Source: Natranaerofaba carboxydovora
GTDB taxonomy: Bacteria > Bacillota > Natranaerobiia > Natranaerobiales > Natranaerofabaceae
Assembly: GCF_022539405.1 (NCBI RefSeq)
Contig: NZ_CP054394.1
Coordinates: 2,116,501 to 2,180,500, forward strand
DNA: 64,000 nt
Direction of reading: 5' to 3'
Made by a program: the position numbers and the translations under genes. The notes under the pieces were generated by a model. That model had not been told where the DNA came from. It worked only from the letters and a program-made list of their open reading frames with translations, and ran no database searches. Positions 34,481 through 43,669 of this stretch are shown here, in pieces; within the stretch, counting starts at the first letter, position 1; every line of letters begins with the position of its first letter.

Positions 34481-35971
34481 TTAAGCTACAAAATTTTCGT
34501 AATGTATAGCTTCTTTTGATAGACCTTTTTCTTCAAGTATTTTTGTCACATCGTCAGCCATAGCTTTTGTCCCACATATATAAACTACTGTGTTTGGAGC
34601 TATATCAATCTCTTTTAGAATTTCTGTCACATAGCCATTAGGAATATTTTCTTTGTCTTCTCTTGAGAGTGTTCTATGGTAATTAAAGTTATAATGTTTA
34701 GAGTCAAGTTCAGTAAAAAGATCATCGTAGATTAGATCTTTCTCATATCTCGCCCCATATAAAAGAGTGATCTCTCCATCAAAATTATACTTATCTTTAT
34801 ATTCTAACAAAGTCTTAGAAGCAGCAGCAAAAGGGGTAATCCCTATACCATTAGCTACAAATAATAACTTAGCTGCTTTTTGGTCTATCATTAGTTCTTT
34901 ACCCATAGGGCCTTTGAGCTCTACTTCATCGCCTTCTCTAAATTTGTTAAAAATAATATTTGTTCCATAACCATCTTCTAACTTCTTGATAGTTAAACTT
35001 ATTTCGTCTCCTTTTTCGTTAATTGAGGAAACGCTGTAAGCCCTATATAGTTCTTCGTTGGCATCTATTTTAATTATTACAAACTGTCCTGGAACAAGGT
35101 TCATTTTTTCTGGTTTATTCAATTTGATATTGTATTCTTTAATATCTTCTGTTAAGTCTCTTATTTTTGTTATCTCACCTTTGTAATAAGTGCTCTCTTC
35201 AAACCCAGTCAGGTCAGCATTTTCTTTACTGTCCTTTGCTTTTTCTTCATTAGTAATTTCTAATATTCCTGCTGGACAGTTTTCTACACAGGTATAGCAC
35301 CTGATACATTTTTCTTCATGATACTGGTTATTATCACCTTTAAAAGATTTGTAAGGGGCTAACTGCATAGGACATACCCTTGAACACATACCGCAGGAGT
35401 GACATAGCTCAGAATGCTCGGCGGTAACTTTTTCGTCTGTCTTTTTAGTGGCACCAATGGCTTTGCCTAATTTGTAAAAGATTATCTGAATTGTACCCAT
35501 TGGGCAAAAGTGGCACCAAGCCCTTGAACTAAAAAGAATACCTAATATTCCTCCGAATATTAACACCATCAAATAAGTGTTTGAAAATATTGAGCCTGCA
35601 CTATATATAAGTGAAATCTCTCCAATATTCTTAAATGCATTAATAAAATTACCTGTAAAGTTATACATGAAGAATAAAAAGAATAATACCAACACAACTT
35701 TTGACCGTAAAATTCCCGGTATATTTTTGTTCCTGGTGAATGGTAATATTATAAAGTCATAAAAACTACCATGAGGACAAAAATTACCACACCAGTACCT
35801 TCCTTTGAAAAAACTCATTGCCATCAAAGCTATCATTATAAATGGAACAATAAGACCAATCGGTGGGAAAAATTGCCCCCCTATTGCAACTGCAACGGTT
35901 ACTATCCATGCTGTCTTTCTTATGCTAGTAAAAGTTCTATTTGCTTTAATATAAAATTCAGGACTTTTCAT
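34481..35971 (-). CDS. Polyferredoxin membrane protein fused to a ferredoxin-NAD(P) reductase
   Basis: 496 residues from the ATG at 35971 (GGAGG site). The N-terminal part (about 1-190) has five or six helices with NapH/RnfA-like loops CGNFCPHGS and CHFCPMG. Two 4Fe-4S motifs follow: CHSCGMCSRVCP and CIRCYTCVENCP. The C-terminal half (about 265-496) is an FNR module with RAYSVSS (FAD), GNGIGITPF-like NAD site (ANGIGITPFAA) and YICGTKAMADDV. It would move electrons between NAD(P)H, flavin and the membrane cysteines. A CsoR/CstR-like operator controls it. Confidence 0.85.
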   Translation of the reverse strand: MKSPEFYIKANRTFTSIRKTAWIVTVAVAIGGQFFPPIGLIVPFIMIALMAMSFFKGRYWCGNFCPHGSFYDFIILPFTRNKNIPGILRSKVVLVLFFLFFMYNFTGNFINAFKNIGEISLIYSAGSIFSNTYLMVLIFGGILGILFSSRAWCHFCPMGTIQIIFYKLGKAIGATKKTDEKVTAEHSELCHSCGMCSRVCPMQLAPYKSFKGDNNQYHEEKCIRCYTCVENCPAGILEITNEEKAKDSKENADLTGFEESTYYKGEITKIRDLTEDIKEYNIKLNKPEKMNLVPGQFVIIKIDANEELYRAYSVSSINEKGDEISLTIKKLEDGYGTNIIFNKFREGDEVELKGPMGKELMIDQKAAKLLFVANGIGITPFAAASKTLLEYKDKYNFDGEITLLYGARYEKDLIYDDLFTELDSKHYNFNYHRTLSREDKENIPNGYVTEILKEIDIAPNTVVYICGTKAMADDVTKILEEKGLSKEAIHYENFVA

Positions 35972-36007
35972 AATTAATACCTCCAAGTTTGATTCCCCCT
36001 TGCCTTG

Positions 36008-36056
36008 TACCCCCAGGGGGTATATTTATAATATAAGATTTCCACTTATTTGTCAA
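36008..36056 (-). promoter_or_regulatory. Sigma-A promoter with CsoR/CstR-like operator
   Basis: On the minus strand TTGACA (36051-36056), 17 bases, TATTAT (36028-36033). Directly after the -10 lies TACCCCC-T-GGGGGTA (36008-36022), a perfect palindrome of the kind bound by the CsoR/CstR/RcnR repressors (copper or persulfide sensing). Bound protein would block initiation. No such regulator is encoded in the window. Confidence 0.7.
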
Positions 36057-36130
36057 ATATTAATCCTAACAATTAATCCTGAACAAAGTAACCTGATAAA
36101 TCTATAAATTTAATCTTATCAGTGTATATT

Positions 36131-38296
36131 TCAAACAATATTCTCAACTTTCCCCATTCTAAAAATAGGTTCAAAATCATTTCGAGGTAGAGGCTTACTG
36201 AACAAATACCCTTGGGCTAGGTAACAACCATATTGGGTTAATAACTCAATATGCTTTTCTTCTTCTACTCCTTCTGCTATTACATCAACATTCAAACTTT
36301 TTGCCATAGATATTATAGCTTTTGTAATAGCAGAGTCTTTTTGACTATCTATCATTTGATGGATAAAGCTCTGGTCAATCTTTAATTTGCTGATGGGAAA
36401 ATTTTTGAAACTGTTAAGGGAGGAGTATTCAATTCCAAAGTCATCTATCGATACATTAATCCCTAATTTTTTCAACTCGTTCAGTTTTTCTAATGCAGTT
36501 TCCAAATTATACATAGCTACACTTTCAGTTATTTCTAACTCCAAGTATCTAGCTTCTAAGCCAGTTTGGTTAAGTACATCCTTGACCATTTGGACAAAAT
36601 CCCCGTGATAGAATTGCTTAGCAGATACATTTACTGCAATATTAAGACAGGCAAAGCCATTTTCCTGCCATTCTTTGTTCTGCAAACAGGCATTCTCCAA
36701 AACCCATCTGCCAAGAGGGATTATAAACCCTGAATCTTCAGCTACAGGTATAAAGTCTCCTGGAGAAACAATACCCCATTCAGAGTGATACCAGCGTACT
36801 AACGTTTCTACACCAATTATTTCCATTGTTCTCGTATCTATCTGTGGCTGATAATATAATGCAAAATCATTATTATCTAGAGCTCTGACAAGCTCCCTTT
36901 CAATTGTTAGTCTTTTTTCAACTTTCTCTCTCATTTCAGGAGAAAATATTTGAATTCTATTTTTCCCTTTTGATTTTGCCTCGTGAAGTGCCAGGTCAGC
37001 GTTACTGATCAGCTTATCTAAATCATCTGCATGCTGTGGATAAAAACCTATCCCTACACTAGCTGACAAATTTAGTTGATAGTTATTAACTTCAAAGTGT
37101 TCCTGAAAGACATTTAATATAGAATGTGCAATTGGCTTGGCATTTTCTTGGCCTTTAATAATAATTACAAAAATGTCCCCGCCAAACCTATAGATATTTT
37201 GGTTCTCTGAATAGTTTTTCATAACAGTTTCTAATCTAAGAGAAACATTTTTAAGCAGTATATCGCCAACTTTGTGACCTAATGTGTCATTTATATTCTT
37301 GAACCTGTCTAAGTCTACGAAAAATAACGAACCTTCATTACCATGTTCAGAGGCCTGTTTAATCATATCACGCAAATCATCATAAAACTTTATCTTATTA
37401 GGTAGTCCAGTCAAAAAGTCATAATAAGCACTTTCCCTAAGCTTTTTATATGGATATTTTACACTACTAATAAAAATAGCCTTATAAATAAATACATAGG
37501 CTATAATCTTAAATATATGACCTACAATATTATAGATTTCACTTACATCTTTATATAAAGTAAATAAAAAGCTGCTTAGAGCCATAACTGACACAGCTGC
37601 AAGTAAGTTTACTTTATCATAAGGCTGTGGCATATTACGCATCAAAACTAAAGCCAATAAAGTTGCTACATGGATTCCAATGATTATATATTCTATACCA
37701 ATTTTGAAAGATGTTAGACCTATATTTTCTATATAGGTAGGCGGGAAAATACCAGGATAGTATAATATTAATCCATACATCAACAAAGTAACTATTAAGG
37801 TAATAATTAAAAATATATATTTTGACAAACTTTTCTTTAAGGGCTTCCAAGGCAAGATCACAGCAGTTAATAGTCCAACAGCTGCAGCGAACCGAGCCGC
37901 AAGCCAAAATAATAGCATCTTATGGGTATTATTAGGCGTTATGAAGTCTGGCATACCGGGAAAAGACAAGGTATGGCCTAAGTCAAACAATCCTACCATT
38001 AAAAAAACACAGGCTATAATAATTATATTTACGTCCCTTTCTCTAGTATAAGCATGCCATCCAATGCTAAAGACCATTACTGATACAATTATAGAAAACA
38101 GTTCAGTTATATTGTGAAGAAGCAAGTACAAATCATAATCTTCGAGTACGTAGGAAGGACCAAAGATCAACATAGCTACTGTAAATAAAAAAGATAAAGC
38201 TACTATGAATACAGTGACATTAGTTGGTCTATGAATATAATAATGTTCATTATCAATATTAGGATAGATTTTTTGATCATCATTTTTATTAATCAT
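36131..38296 (-). CDS. MASE3-like membrane protein with GGDEF-type and EAL domains
   Basis: About 721 residues; the start is uncertain (ATG at 38296 or 38335). About eight helices up to residue ~275 form a MASE3-type sensor. A GGDEF domain follows with YDFLTGLPNKIKFYDD but a degenerate FGGDIF motif, so cyclase activity is doubtful. The EAL domain reads ETLVRW, ELEITES, DDFGIEYSSL, KIDQSFI and QGYLFSKPL, retaining the metal ligands. It is probably a c-di-GMP phosphodiesterase, with GGDIF as a possible GTP sensor. Confidence 0.85.
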   Translation of the reverse strand: MINKNDDQKIYPNIDNEHYYIHRPTNVTVFIVALSFLFTVAMLIFGPSYVLEDYDLYLLLHNITELFSIIVSVMVFSIGWHAYTRERDVNIIIIACVFLMVGLFDLGHTLSFPGMPDFITPNNTHKMLLFWLAARFAAAVGLLTAVILPWKPLKKSLSKYIFLIITLIVTLLMYGLILYYPGIFPPTYIENIGLTSFKIGIEYIIIGIHVATLLALVLMRNMPQPYDKVNLLAAVSVMALSSFLFTLYKDVSEIYNIVGHIFKIIAYVFIYKAIFISSVKYPYKKLRESAYYDFLTGLPNKIKFYDDLRDMIKQASEHGNEGSLFFVDLDRFKNINDTLGHKVGDILLKNVSLRLETVMKNYSENQNIYRFGGDIFVIIIKGQENAKPIAHSILNVFQEHFEVNNYQLNLSASVGIGFYPQHADDLDKLISNADLALHEAKSKGKNRIQIFSPEMREKVEKRLTIERELVRALDNNDFALYYQPQIDTRTMEIIGVETLVRWYHSEWGIVSPGDFIPVAEDSGFIIPLGRWVLENACLQNKEWQENGFACLNIAVNVSAKQFYHGDFVQMVKDVLNQTGLEARYLELEITESVAMYNLETALEKLNELKKLGINVSIDDFGIEYSSLNSFKNFPISKLKIDQSFIHQMIDSQKDSAITKAIISMAKSLNVDVIAEGVEEEKHIELLTQYGCYLAQGYLFSKPLPRNDFEPIFRMGKVENIV

Positions 38297-38424
38297 AATG
38301 TTCACATCCCATTCAACAATAATATTCATATTCAACTATATTTCTATATCTTTCTATCTGATTAGTCAAATTACCTCCAGGGCTATAACTTTTGTTCTAC
38401 AATTTTTAAAATTTCGAGAAATAT

Positions 38425-38462
38425 TAACGGCCTTATAATATCTAACCATTACAAGGCCGTTA
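38425..38462 (-). terminator. Terminator of the acyl-CoA dehydrogenase gene
   Basis: TAACGGCCTT (38425-38434) pairs with AAGGCCGTTA (38453-38462). On the minus strand a short T-rich stretch follows. Confidence 0.6.
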
Positions 38463-38492
38463 ATTGCCGCATAATAAGTTTAATTTGTCTAT

Positions 38493-39743
38493 TTATTCAT
38501 ATATCTTTTCTTCTTTTGCTTCTGCCTCTCTTGCATCTTGTTCATAATCACGTTCTTTTGTTATCTGTCTGTTTTTCTCATACTCTCTATACCATTCATG
38601 GGCTGTTACTACCGACATGACTTCATTTGTACCTACCCAGATTGAAGCAAGACCAAGGTCTCTTGAGTGACGTTCAATAGGATAGATATCAGTATATCCT
38701 ATCCCTCCCATCACCTGCATACATTTCCTAACTGCCTCCTGACAGGACTCAGTAACAAATTTTTTGGTCTGGCAGATAAATCTTCTAATCTTTTTCTCTT
38801 CAACACCGTTATCAACAGCCGAACCAGTAGTATAAACTTGTGATCTGCAGGCATCTACTAATTTCACTGCGTCAGCCACTTGAAAACTAACTCCCTGAAA
38901 ACGATTAATAGGCTGACCAAACTGCTTACGACGGCTGGTATATTTCGTAGCGACATCAAGGGCTGAACGAGCAGGTCCTATTGTCATAGCAGAAGTCCCT
39001 AGTCTCTCGGGAATCATCATGGTGTTAAAGACAGGATAAGCTCCGTGTAGCTCACCAACTATATTTTCTTTAGGAACTTTTACATTATCAAAAACTAACC
39101 TTCCTGTGCCTCCACCTCTACAACCCATCAGGCCATATATATAATCAACTCTAACATCATCTGTCCTGTCAACGATAAAGCATGTAAGAGCTTTTCTTGG
39201 ATCTACATTTGGATCACTATTTGTCCTTGCATAAGCCAGGAAAAAATCCGCTCCCTCTGCCCCAACGATAAATCTTTTTTGGCCATTAAGCACAAAATGA
39301 TCGCCTTTATCCTCGGCAATAGTCGACGTCCCAAAAAAATCAGAACCTCCTCTTGGCTCCGTCAGACACTCAGCAGCGAATTTTTCTCCAGCAAGCAAGG
39401 GTTTTACGTACTTTTCTTTTTGGTAGTCCGTGCCATGCTGAATAATTGCATCACATACAAGCTCAGCTCCTACTCCAAAGGTACAGGCAAATATATAACC
39501 AAGGGTTCCTATCTCTTCCATTACCATAGTCGTTGTCACCCAGTCCATGTCTCTTCCGCCCCACTTCTCAGGATATCTACAACCCATAAGATTTCTTCTA
39601 CCAGCTTCCTGTAAAAATTCTTTTGGAAATTTAATTTCATCTGCATCCATATCAAGGATCATTTGCCTTGGCACCTGGGAAACAAAGTCTCTTACCTCTT
39701 CCCGAAATTTTAGCTGTTTTTCACTCAAAAGATGATCAAACAT
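38493..39743 (-). CDS. Acyl-CoA dehydrogenase family protein
   Basis: 416 residues of the FAD acyl-CoA dehydrogenase fold: AAECLTEPRGGSDFFGT (FAD and acyl binding), RRKQFGQPINRFQGV, CMQVMGGIGYTDIYPIERHSR and the C-terminal WVGTNEVMSVVTAHE, where the Glu of TNE would be the catalytic base. The tail ends in a charged KEEK helix. The specific acyl substrate cannot be read; electron-transfer flavoprotein genes are not nearby. It follows the MerR regulator by 49 bases on the same strand. Confidence 0.9.
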   Translation of the reverse strand: MFDHLLSEKQLKFREEVRDFVSQVPRQMILDMDADEIKFPKEFLQEAGRRNLMGCRYPEKWGGRDMDWVTTTMVMEEIGTLGYIFACTFGVGAELVCDAIIQHGTDYQKEKYVKPLLAGEKFAAECLTEPRGGSDFFGTSTIAEDKGDHFVLNGQKRFIVGAEGADFFLAYARTNSDPNVDPRKALTCFIVDRTDDVRVDYIYGLMGCRGGGTGRLVFDNVKVPKENIVGELHGAYPVFNTMMIPERLGTSAMTIGPARSALDVATKYTSRRKQFGQPINRFQGVSFQVADAVKLVDACRSQVYTTGSAVDNGVEEKKIRRFICQTKKFVTESCQEAVRKCMQVMGGIGYTDIYPIERHSRDLGLASIWVGTNEVMSVVTAHEWYREYEKNRQITKERDYEQDAREAEAKEEKIYE

Positions 39744-39792
39744 TTAAATATACCTCCATTTGATTTAATAAAATTCTATTCATAATCTCCAG

Positions 39793-40176
39793 TCATCTAT
39801 CTAGTTCCTTTAGTTTCTCAACAAACTTAGAACGTAGATTTAGAATTTCTTCTTTTAAAAGTGTCAATTCTTCAATTTTTTCTTCTATTTCTTCAAGTTT
39901 TTGATCTCCGTATTCAATGGTTTTTTTTAGCTGTTCTTTTTCTGTTGGGTCTACTTCGTAGAGTTCAATCATTTCTTTAATCTCATTTAGTGAAAAGCCA
40001 AATTTTTTACCGCGAAGGATAAGTTTTAACCTTGCCCTGGCCTTTCGATCATAAAGACGCTGCTTACCTACTTGTCTTTCTAATGGCTGTATCAACCCAA
40101 CTTCCTCATAATAGCGAATAGTACGTGTACTAATATCAAATTCATCTGCTAAGTCCGATATTGTAAAGACATTCAT
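39793..40176 (-). CDS. MerR-family transcriptional regulator
   Basis: 127 residues. The N-terminal winged helix reads MNVFTISDLADEFDISTRTI then RYYEEVGLIQPLER. The middle LKLILRGKKFGFSLNEIKEM is the typical second recognition part, and a long antiparallel coil (EQLKKTIEYGDQKLEEIEEK) forms the dimer interface. No metal-binding Cys are visible. Its promoter carries an ACGTTAACGT palindrome, and the next gene is an acyl-CoA dehydrogenase, which points to fatty-acid or branched-chain acyl-CoA control. Confidence 0.85.
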   Translation of the reverse strand: MNVFTISDLADEFDISTRTIRYYEEVGLIQPLERQVGKQRLYDRKARARLKLILRGKKFGFSLNEIKEMIELYEVDPTEKEQLKKTIEYGDQKLEEIEEKIEELTLLKEEILNLRSKFVEKLKELDR

Positions 40177-40199
40177 AATTCAAACAACTCCTTCCTTTT

Positions 40200-40228
40200 A
40201 TTTTAACTCTAGTTAACGTTAACGTCAA
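40200..40228 (-). promoter_or_regulatory. Promoter and LiuR-like palindrome of the merR gene
   Basis: On the minus strand TTGACG (-35, 40223-40228), 17 bases, TAAAAT (-10, 40200-40205). The -35 overlaps TTGACGTTAACGTTAA (40213-40228), a palindrome of the LiuR-type MerR sites reported for acyl-CoA degradation genes. Autoregulation is likely. Confidence 0.55.
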
Positions 40229-40277
40229 TATGTTAAATTTTCTAACAACTTAGAGCAAGCTTTACCTTATGTACTAT

Positions 40278-40359
40278 GTTTACCTTTCATGCCATAAGGA
40301 GTTTTTAAATTAGCATGTATTTTGCTAATTTTTTATGAGCGTTGGCATGAGAGGCAAAC
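40278..40359. ncRNA. Structured element, copy 1 (conserved internal loop)
   Basis: Outer arms GTTTACCTTTCATGCC (40278-40293) and GGCATGAGAGGCAAAC (40344-40359) pair with one mismatch and one wobble. Between them lie ATAAG (40294-40298), an inner hairpin AAATTAGC/GCTAATTT (40307-40331), and CGTT (40340-40343). The same ATAAG...CGTT junction with different stems occurs at 49902-49985. Transcription and strand are unknown. Confidence 0.45.
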
Positions 40360-40373
40360 ATTTGCTAGCTATT

Positions 40374-41077
40374 TTACAGGAATATATTAGCAATTACACC
40401 TGCTATTAATATAGCTGGCAATAAATTTGCAATCTTTATCTCTATAATATTTAGTATATTAAGACCTATAGCCATAATCAAAAGCCCACCTACTGATGTC
40501 ATCTCTGCTATCACTTCATCTGCCAAAAATCCAGAGATGCTTCCTGCCAAAAGAGCAATACTACCCTGATACAAAAAAACCGGGATAGCTGAAAACATAA
40601 CACCTATCCCTAAACTAGAAGTAAATGCGATAGCAGAAGTCCCATCTAAAAGAGATTTGGTATATAATATTTCATGATTATTATTAATTCCACTTTCAAG
40701 GGAACCAACCACTGCAAGTGCACCTACGCAGTATATCAGACTAGCAAATACAAAACCTTCCGTAAATTGACCTTCTTCACTTCCGACCTTAGCTTTTAGT
40801 CTATCCCCTAGAGAGTTAAGCCGTTTTTCAATTCCAAAAGCCTCTCCTAATATCCCACCAAGGACCATACTAAAGATAGTTATCAGGATCTCAGCTCCTT
40901 CAAATGCCATAGACATTCCAAGATAAATAACCACGAGGGCAATCCCCTGCATAACTGTTGTTTTTATGTTTTCTGGTATTCCTTTTTTTAATATTACTCC
41001 AGCAAAGAACCCAAAATTACAGCACCAAAGTTAACTGCAGTGCCTGTAAGAGCATTTGCTAGTTCGAAGAACTGCAT
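40374..41077 (-). pseudogene. DUF554 family membrane protein, one frameshift
   Basis: From the ATG at 41077 (AAGGAG site) the product starts MQFFELANALTGTAVNFGA, VILGSLL, then needs a one-base insertion near 41000 to continue GVILKKGIPENIKTTVMQGI and the intact 192-residue remainder. The whole forms a normal DUF554 protein of about 234 residues with several helices. Because only one base is affected, a sequence error is possible; otherwise it has decayed recently or the shortened frame (40374-40952) is used. Confidence 0.65.
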
Positions 41078-41112
41078 GATATTACTCCTTCCTGCCCAAA
41101 TTACTTAGACAA

Positions 41113-42471
41113 TTATGCCTGATTCCTTTTAATTGAAAATTGTTTTTGTAGTTTGAATTCCCATAAAACCAATATACCTGTTACTATAAAAGCAAGAAAA
41201 TCACTTAAAGGACGCGAAAACCAAACTCCTTCCAAACCATATATGTTTGATAACAACAAAACTATAGGAATAAAGAGCATGGCTTCTCTTAGTAAAGACA
41301 GAAACAGCGAAGGAAGTCCTTTTCCCACGGCTTGAAAATACACAGAAGCCATATTATGAAGCCCAAGCAAGGGAAACATAATAACCATTATCCTTAGAGC
41401 ACCCGTTCCAAGTTCAAGAAGCTCTGGATCCGTGGTGAAAAGGCCCAAGAAAAATCCAGGACTGATAAAATAGGCAGCACCAAAAACAGTTATGAATAAA
41501 GTGCTAATACCCACCCCTTTGACAAGTACTTCTCTAATTCTATCGTTATACCCTGCCCCATAATTATAACCGATAAGAGGAAGAAGCCCTTGCTTGAACC
41601 CAATAGCAGGCATTATCGCTAACATCTGAAGCCTGAAAAATAACCCCATTACTGCTACAGGCACATGACCATAGCCTGCAAGAATACTATTTGCCACCAT
41701 GTGCGATATATTTATTGAAAAAGGAAGTACCATTGCCGGGACACCTATCCTATAAATTTCTAGAACTGTTTTAACAGTAGGTTTAATATTTTTTAATCTA
41801 AGTTTTAAAACACTATTTGGGCCTAGAAACCTCCAGAATATAATAATTATACCTGCAACTTTGGCAAGGACTGTAGCAACTGCAGCACCCTGAACTCCAA
41901 GGCCAAATAAAAAAATAAAAATTGGGTCTAAGATAATATTAACAACTGCAGAAACAATCATCACTTTCATAGAAAGAATAGGGCTCCCCTCTGCCCTAAG
42001 CACATTATTAAGTCCCATAAGAAGGAAAAACATTATTGATCCACTTGTAATAACTATTATATATTCCCACGCAAGAGGCAAAATTTCAGGTGTTGCTCCT
42101 GCCATAACCAAAATGGGTTCTAAAACAAATAACCCTCCAACAAAAACAATAATACTATAGATTATAGATAAACCAATCACCTGACCAAGAGCTTTTTCTG
42201 CTTCTTCATTATCTCCGCTTCCAAGGGACCTAGAAATCAAAGAAGCTGCCCCCACTCCAGTTCCTATAGCAACAGAACCAAGAAGCATCTGAATAGGATG
42301 GGCAACAGTTAAGGCAGCTATGGCTTCGCTTCCTAACATCCCGATGAAAAAAGTATCCATGATATTATATGTGGCCATTACCACCATACCTACAGTAGAA
42401 GGAAGGGAAAACTGAAGCATAAGCTTCATAATATTTTCTGTACCCATCCTTGCCGTATCATTTTGCTGCAT
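41113..42471 (-). CDS. MATE-family efflux transporter
   Basis: 452 residues with twelve helices in two halves. It shows the family features at the start (MLQFSLPSTVGMVVMATYNI), GVGAASLISRSLGSGDNEEA, and MGLNNVLRAEGSP before helix 6. The second half begins RIGVPAMVLPFSINISHMV. MATE pumps export organic cations or drugs using Na+ or H+ gradients. The C terminus is short and basic. No neighbouring regulator points to its substrate. Confidence 0.9.
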   Translation of the reverse strand: MQQNDTARMGTENIMKLMLQFSLPSTVGMVVMATYNIMDTFFIGMLGSEAIAALTVAHPIQMLLGSVAIGTGVGAASLISRSLGSGDNEEAEKALGQVIGLSIIYSIIVFVGGLFVLEPILVMAGATPEILPLAWEYIIVITSGSIMFFLLMGLNNVLRAEGSPILSMKVMIVSAVVNIILDPIFIFLFGLGVQGAAVATVLAKVAGIIIIFWRFLGPNSVLKLRLKNIKPTVKTVLEIYRIGVPAMVLPFSINISHMVANSILAGYGHVPVAVMGLFFRLQMLAIMPAIGFKQGLLPLIGYNYGAGYNDRIREVLVKGVGISTLFITVFGAAYFISPGFFLGLFTTDPELLELGTGALRIMVIMFPLLGLHNMASVYFQAVGKGLPSLFLSLLREAMLFIPIVLLLSNIYGLEGVWFSRPLSDFLAFIVTGILVLWEFKLQKQFSIKRNQA

Positions 42472-42496
42472 TATTAATAATCCTCCCCAATCATAT

Positions 42497-43549
42497 CTAC
42501 GTAAATATCATATCAACTATATTAACTGAATAATCCTGGCTCAAATCTTTAAATGTTTCTCCCACTCTTATTAACGGTCTTGTAAGAGAATGCATGTTTA
42601 ACATTACAATCTCTCCAATTTCATCATTATCTAATACTACACTTGCTCCAACAAACATATCAGATATTTTTTCCAAAAAGGTTCTGGCAGCTTTTGGGTC
42701 TAGTTTATGAAAGCTGTCATCATGAAGCTGTTCTACAGCCTTAAATGGGGAATCTTTAGATTTGTAAACCCTATTGCTTGTCATAGCATCAAAAATATCA
42801 GCAACAGCAACAATTTTGGCAATTGGATTTATTTCACTTCCTTTAATTCCTTTGGGATAACCGCTTCCATCCCTTTTCTCGTGATGCTGCAGAGCGCTCA
42901 CAGTTATACTAGAACCATACTTTTCTTTCAATTCTTCTGCCTCATTTAAAATTTCGTATCCATAGACCGTATGTTTTTTTATCTCCGCAAACTCTTCTTT
43001 ATTCAAAGGACCTGGCTTCTTTAAAATATTATCAGGAACATGGTATTTCCCAATATCGTGTAAAAGCCCTGCTATCATAAGAATTTGCTGATTTTCGTCA
43101 GAAACTCCAAGCCATCTGCCAAGCATGGCTGAATATATCCCAACGTTCATTCCATGCTGATAAGTATAACTATCTTTTCGCTTCAATTGATTTATTAACT
43201 TTAAATTGAAAAAACTTTCACTATAACCTAAAAGTTCATCCCCTAAAGTTTCAACTTCTTTTGCTGGAATATTATCTCCTTTTTTTACACCATCAAACAG
43301 GCTTTTTACCGAATCTAAGGATTTGTTATAACTTTCTTTGAACTCTTCATACTCCTGTTGTCTTTCCTGTTGAACCTCTTTTTCTTCTTTTTTTATCACA
43401 ACTTTTTCAAATCTCCAACTTCTTATATATGAAATTATCTTTTCATTTAATATGGTATCTATAGGAATCAAGGTAACACCTTGAGAAGATACTATGTCCT
43501 GCCCCAATTTCATTCCCGGGGTAAGCTCTGACACCTTGTAAGTAGGCAA
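42497..43549 (-). CDS. HD-GYP domain phosphodiesterase
   Basis: About 350 residues from a TTG at 43549 preceded by an AAAGGGG site; an upstream TTG at 43627 would fall just after a TATAAT box and is unlikely. The N-terminal DUF3391-like part includes VSELTPGMKLGQDI. The HD-GYP domain carries LLHDIGKYHVPDNI, the HTVYGYEIL helix, LQHHEKRDGSGYPKGI and VAVADIFDAMTSNRVY, so metal ligands and the GYP loop are intact. It should hydrolyse c-di-GMP. It counterbalances the cyclases in the window. Confidence 0.88.
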   Translation of the reverse strand: MPTYKVSELTPGMKLGQDIVSSQGVTLIPIDTILNEKIISYIRSWRFEKVVIKKEEKEVQQERQQEYEEFKESYNKSLDSVKSLFDGVKKGDNIPAKEVETLGDELLGYSESFFNLKLINQLKRKDSYTYQHGMNVGIYSAMLGRWLGVSDENQQILMIAGLLHDIGKYHVPDNILKKPGPLNKEEFAEIKKHTVYGYEILNEAEELKEKYGSSITVSALQHHEKRDGSGYPKGIKGSEINPIAKIVAVADIFDAMTSNRVYKSKDSPFKAVEQLHDDSFHKLDPKAARTFLEKISDMFVGASVVLDNDEIGEIVMLNMHSLTRPLIRVGETFKDLSQDYSVNIVDMIFT

Positions 43550-43669
43550 AACTAGCGCCCCTTTCTTTTTGACATGGTCATAATAATGGCGAAAATAATT
43601 ATTTGCAATAGCGGAAATACTATGCAATAATATTATAACACAAGAACAAAATTTAAGGAGGGTCTACAA

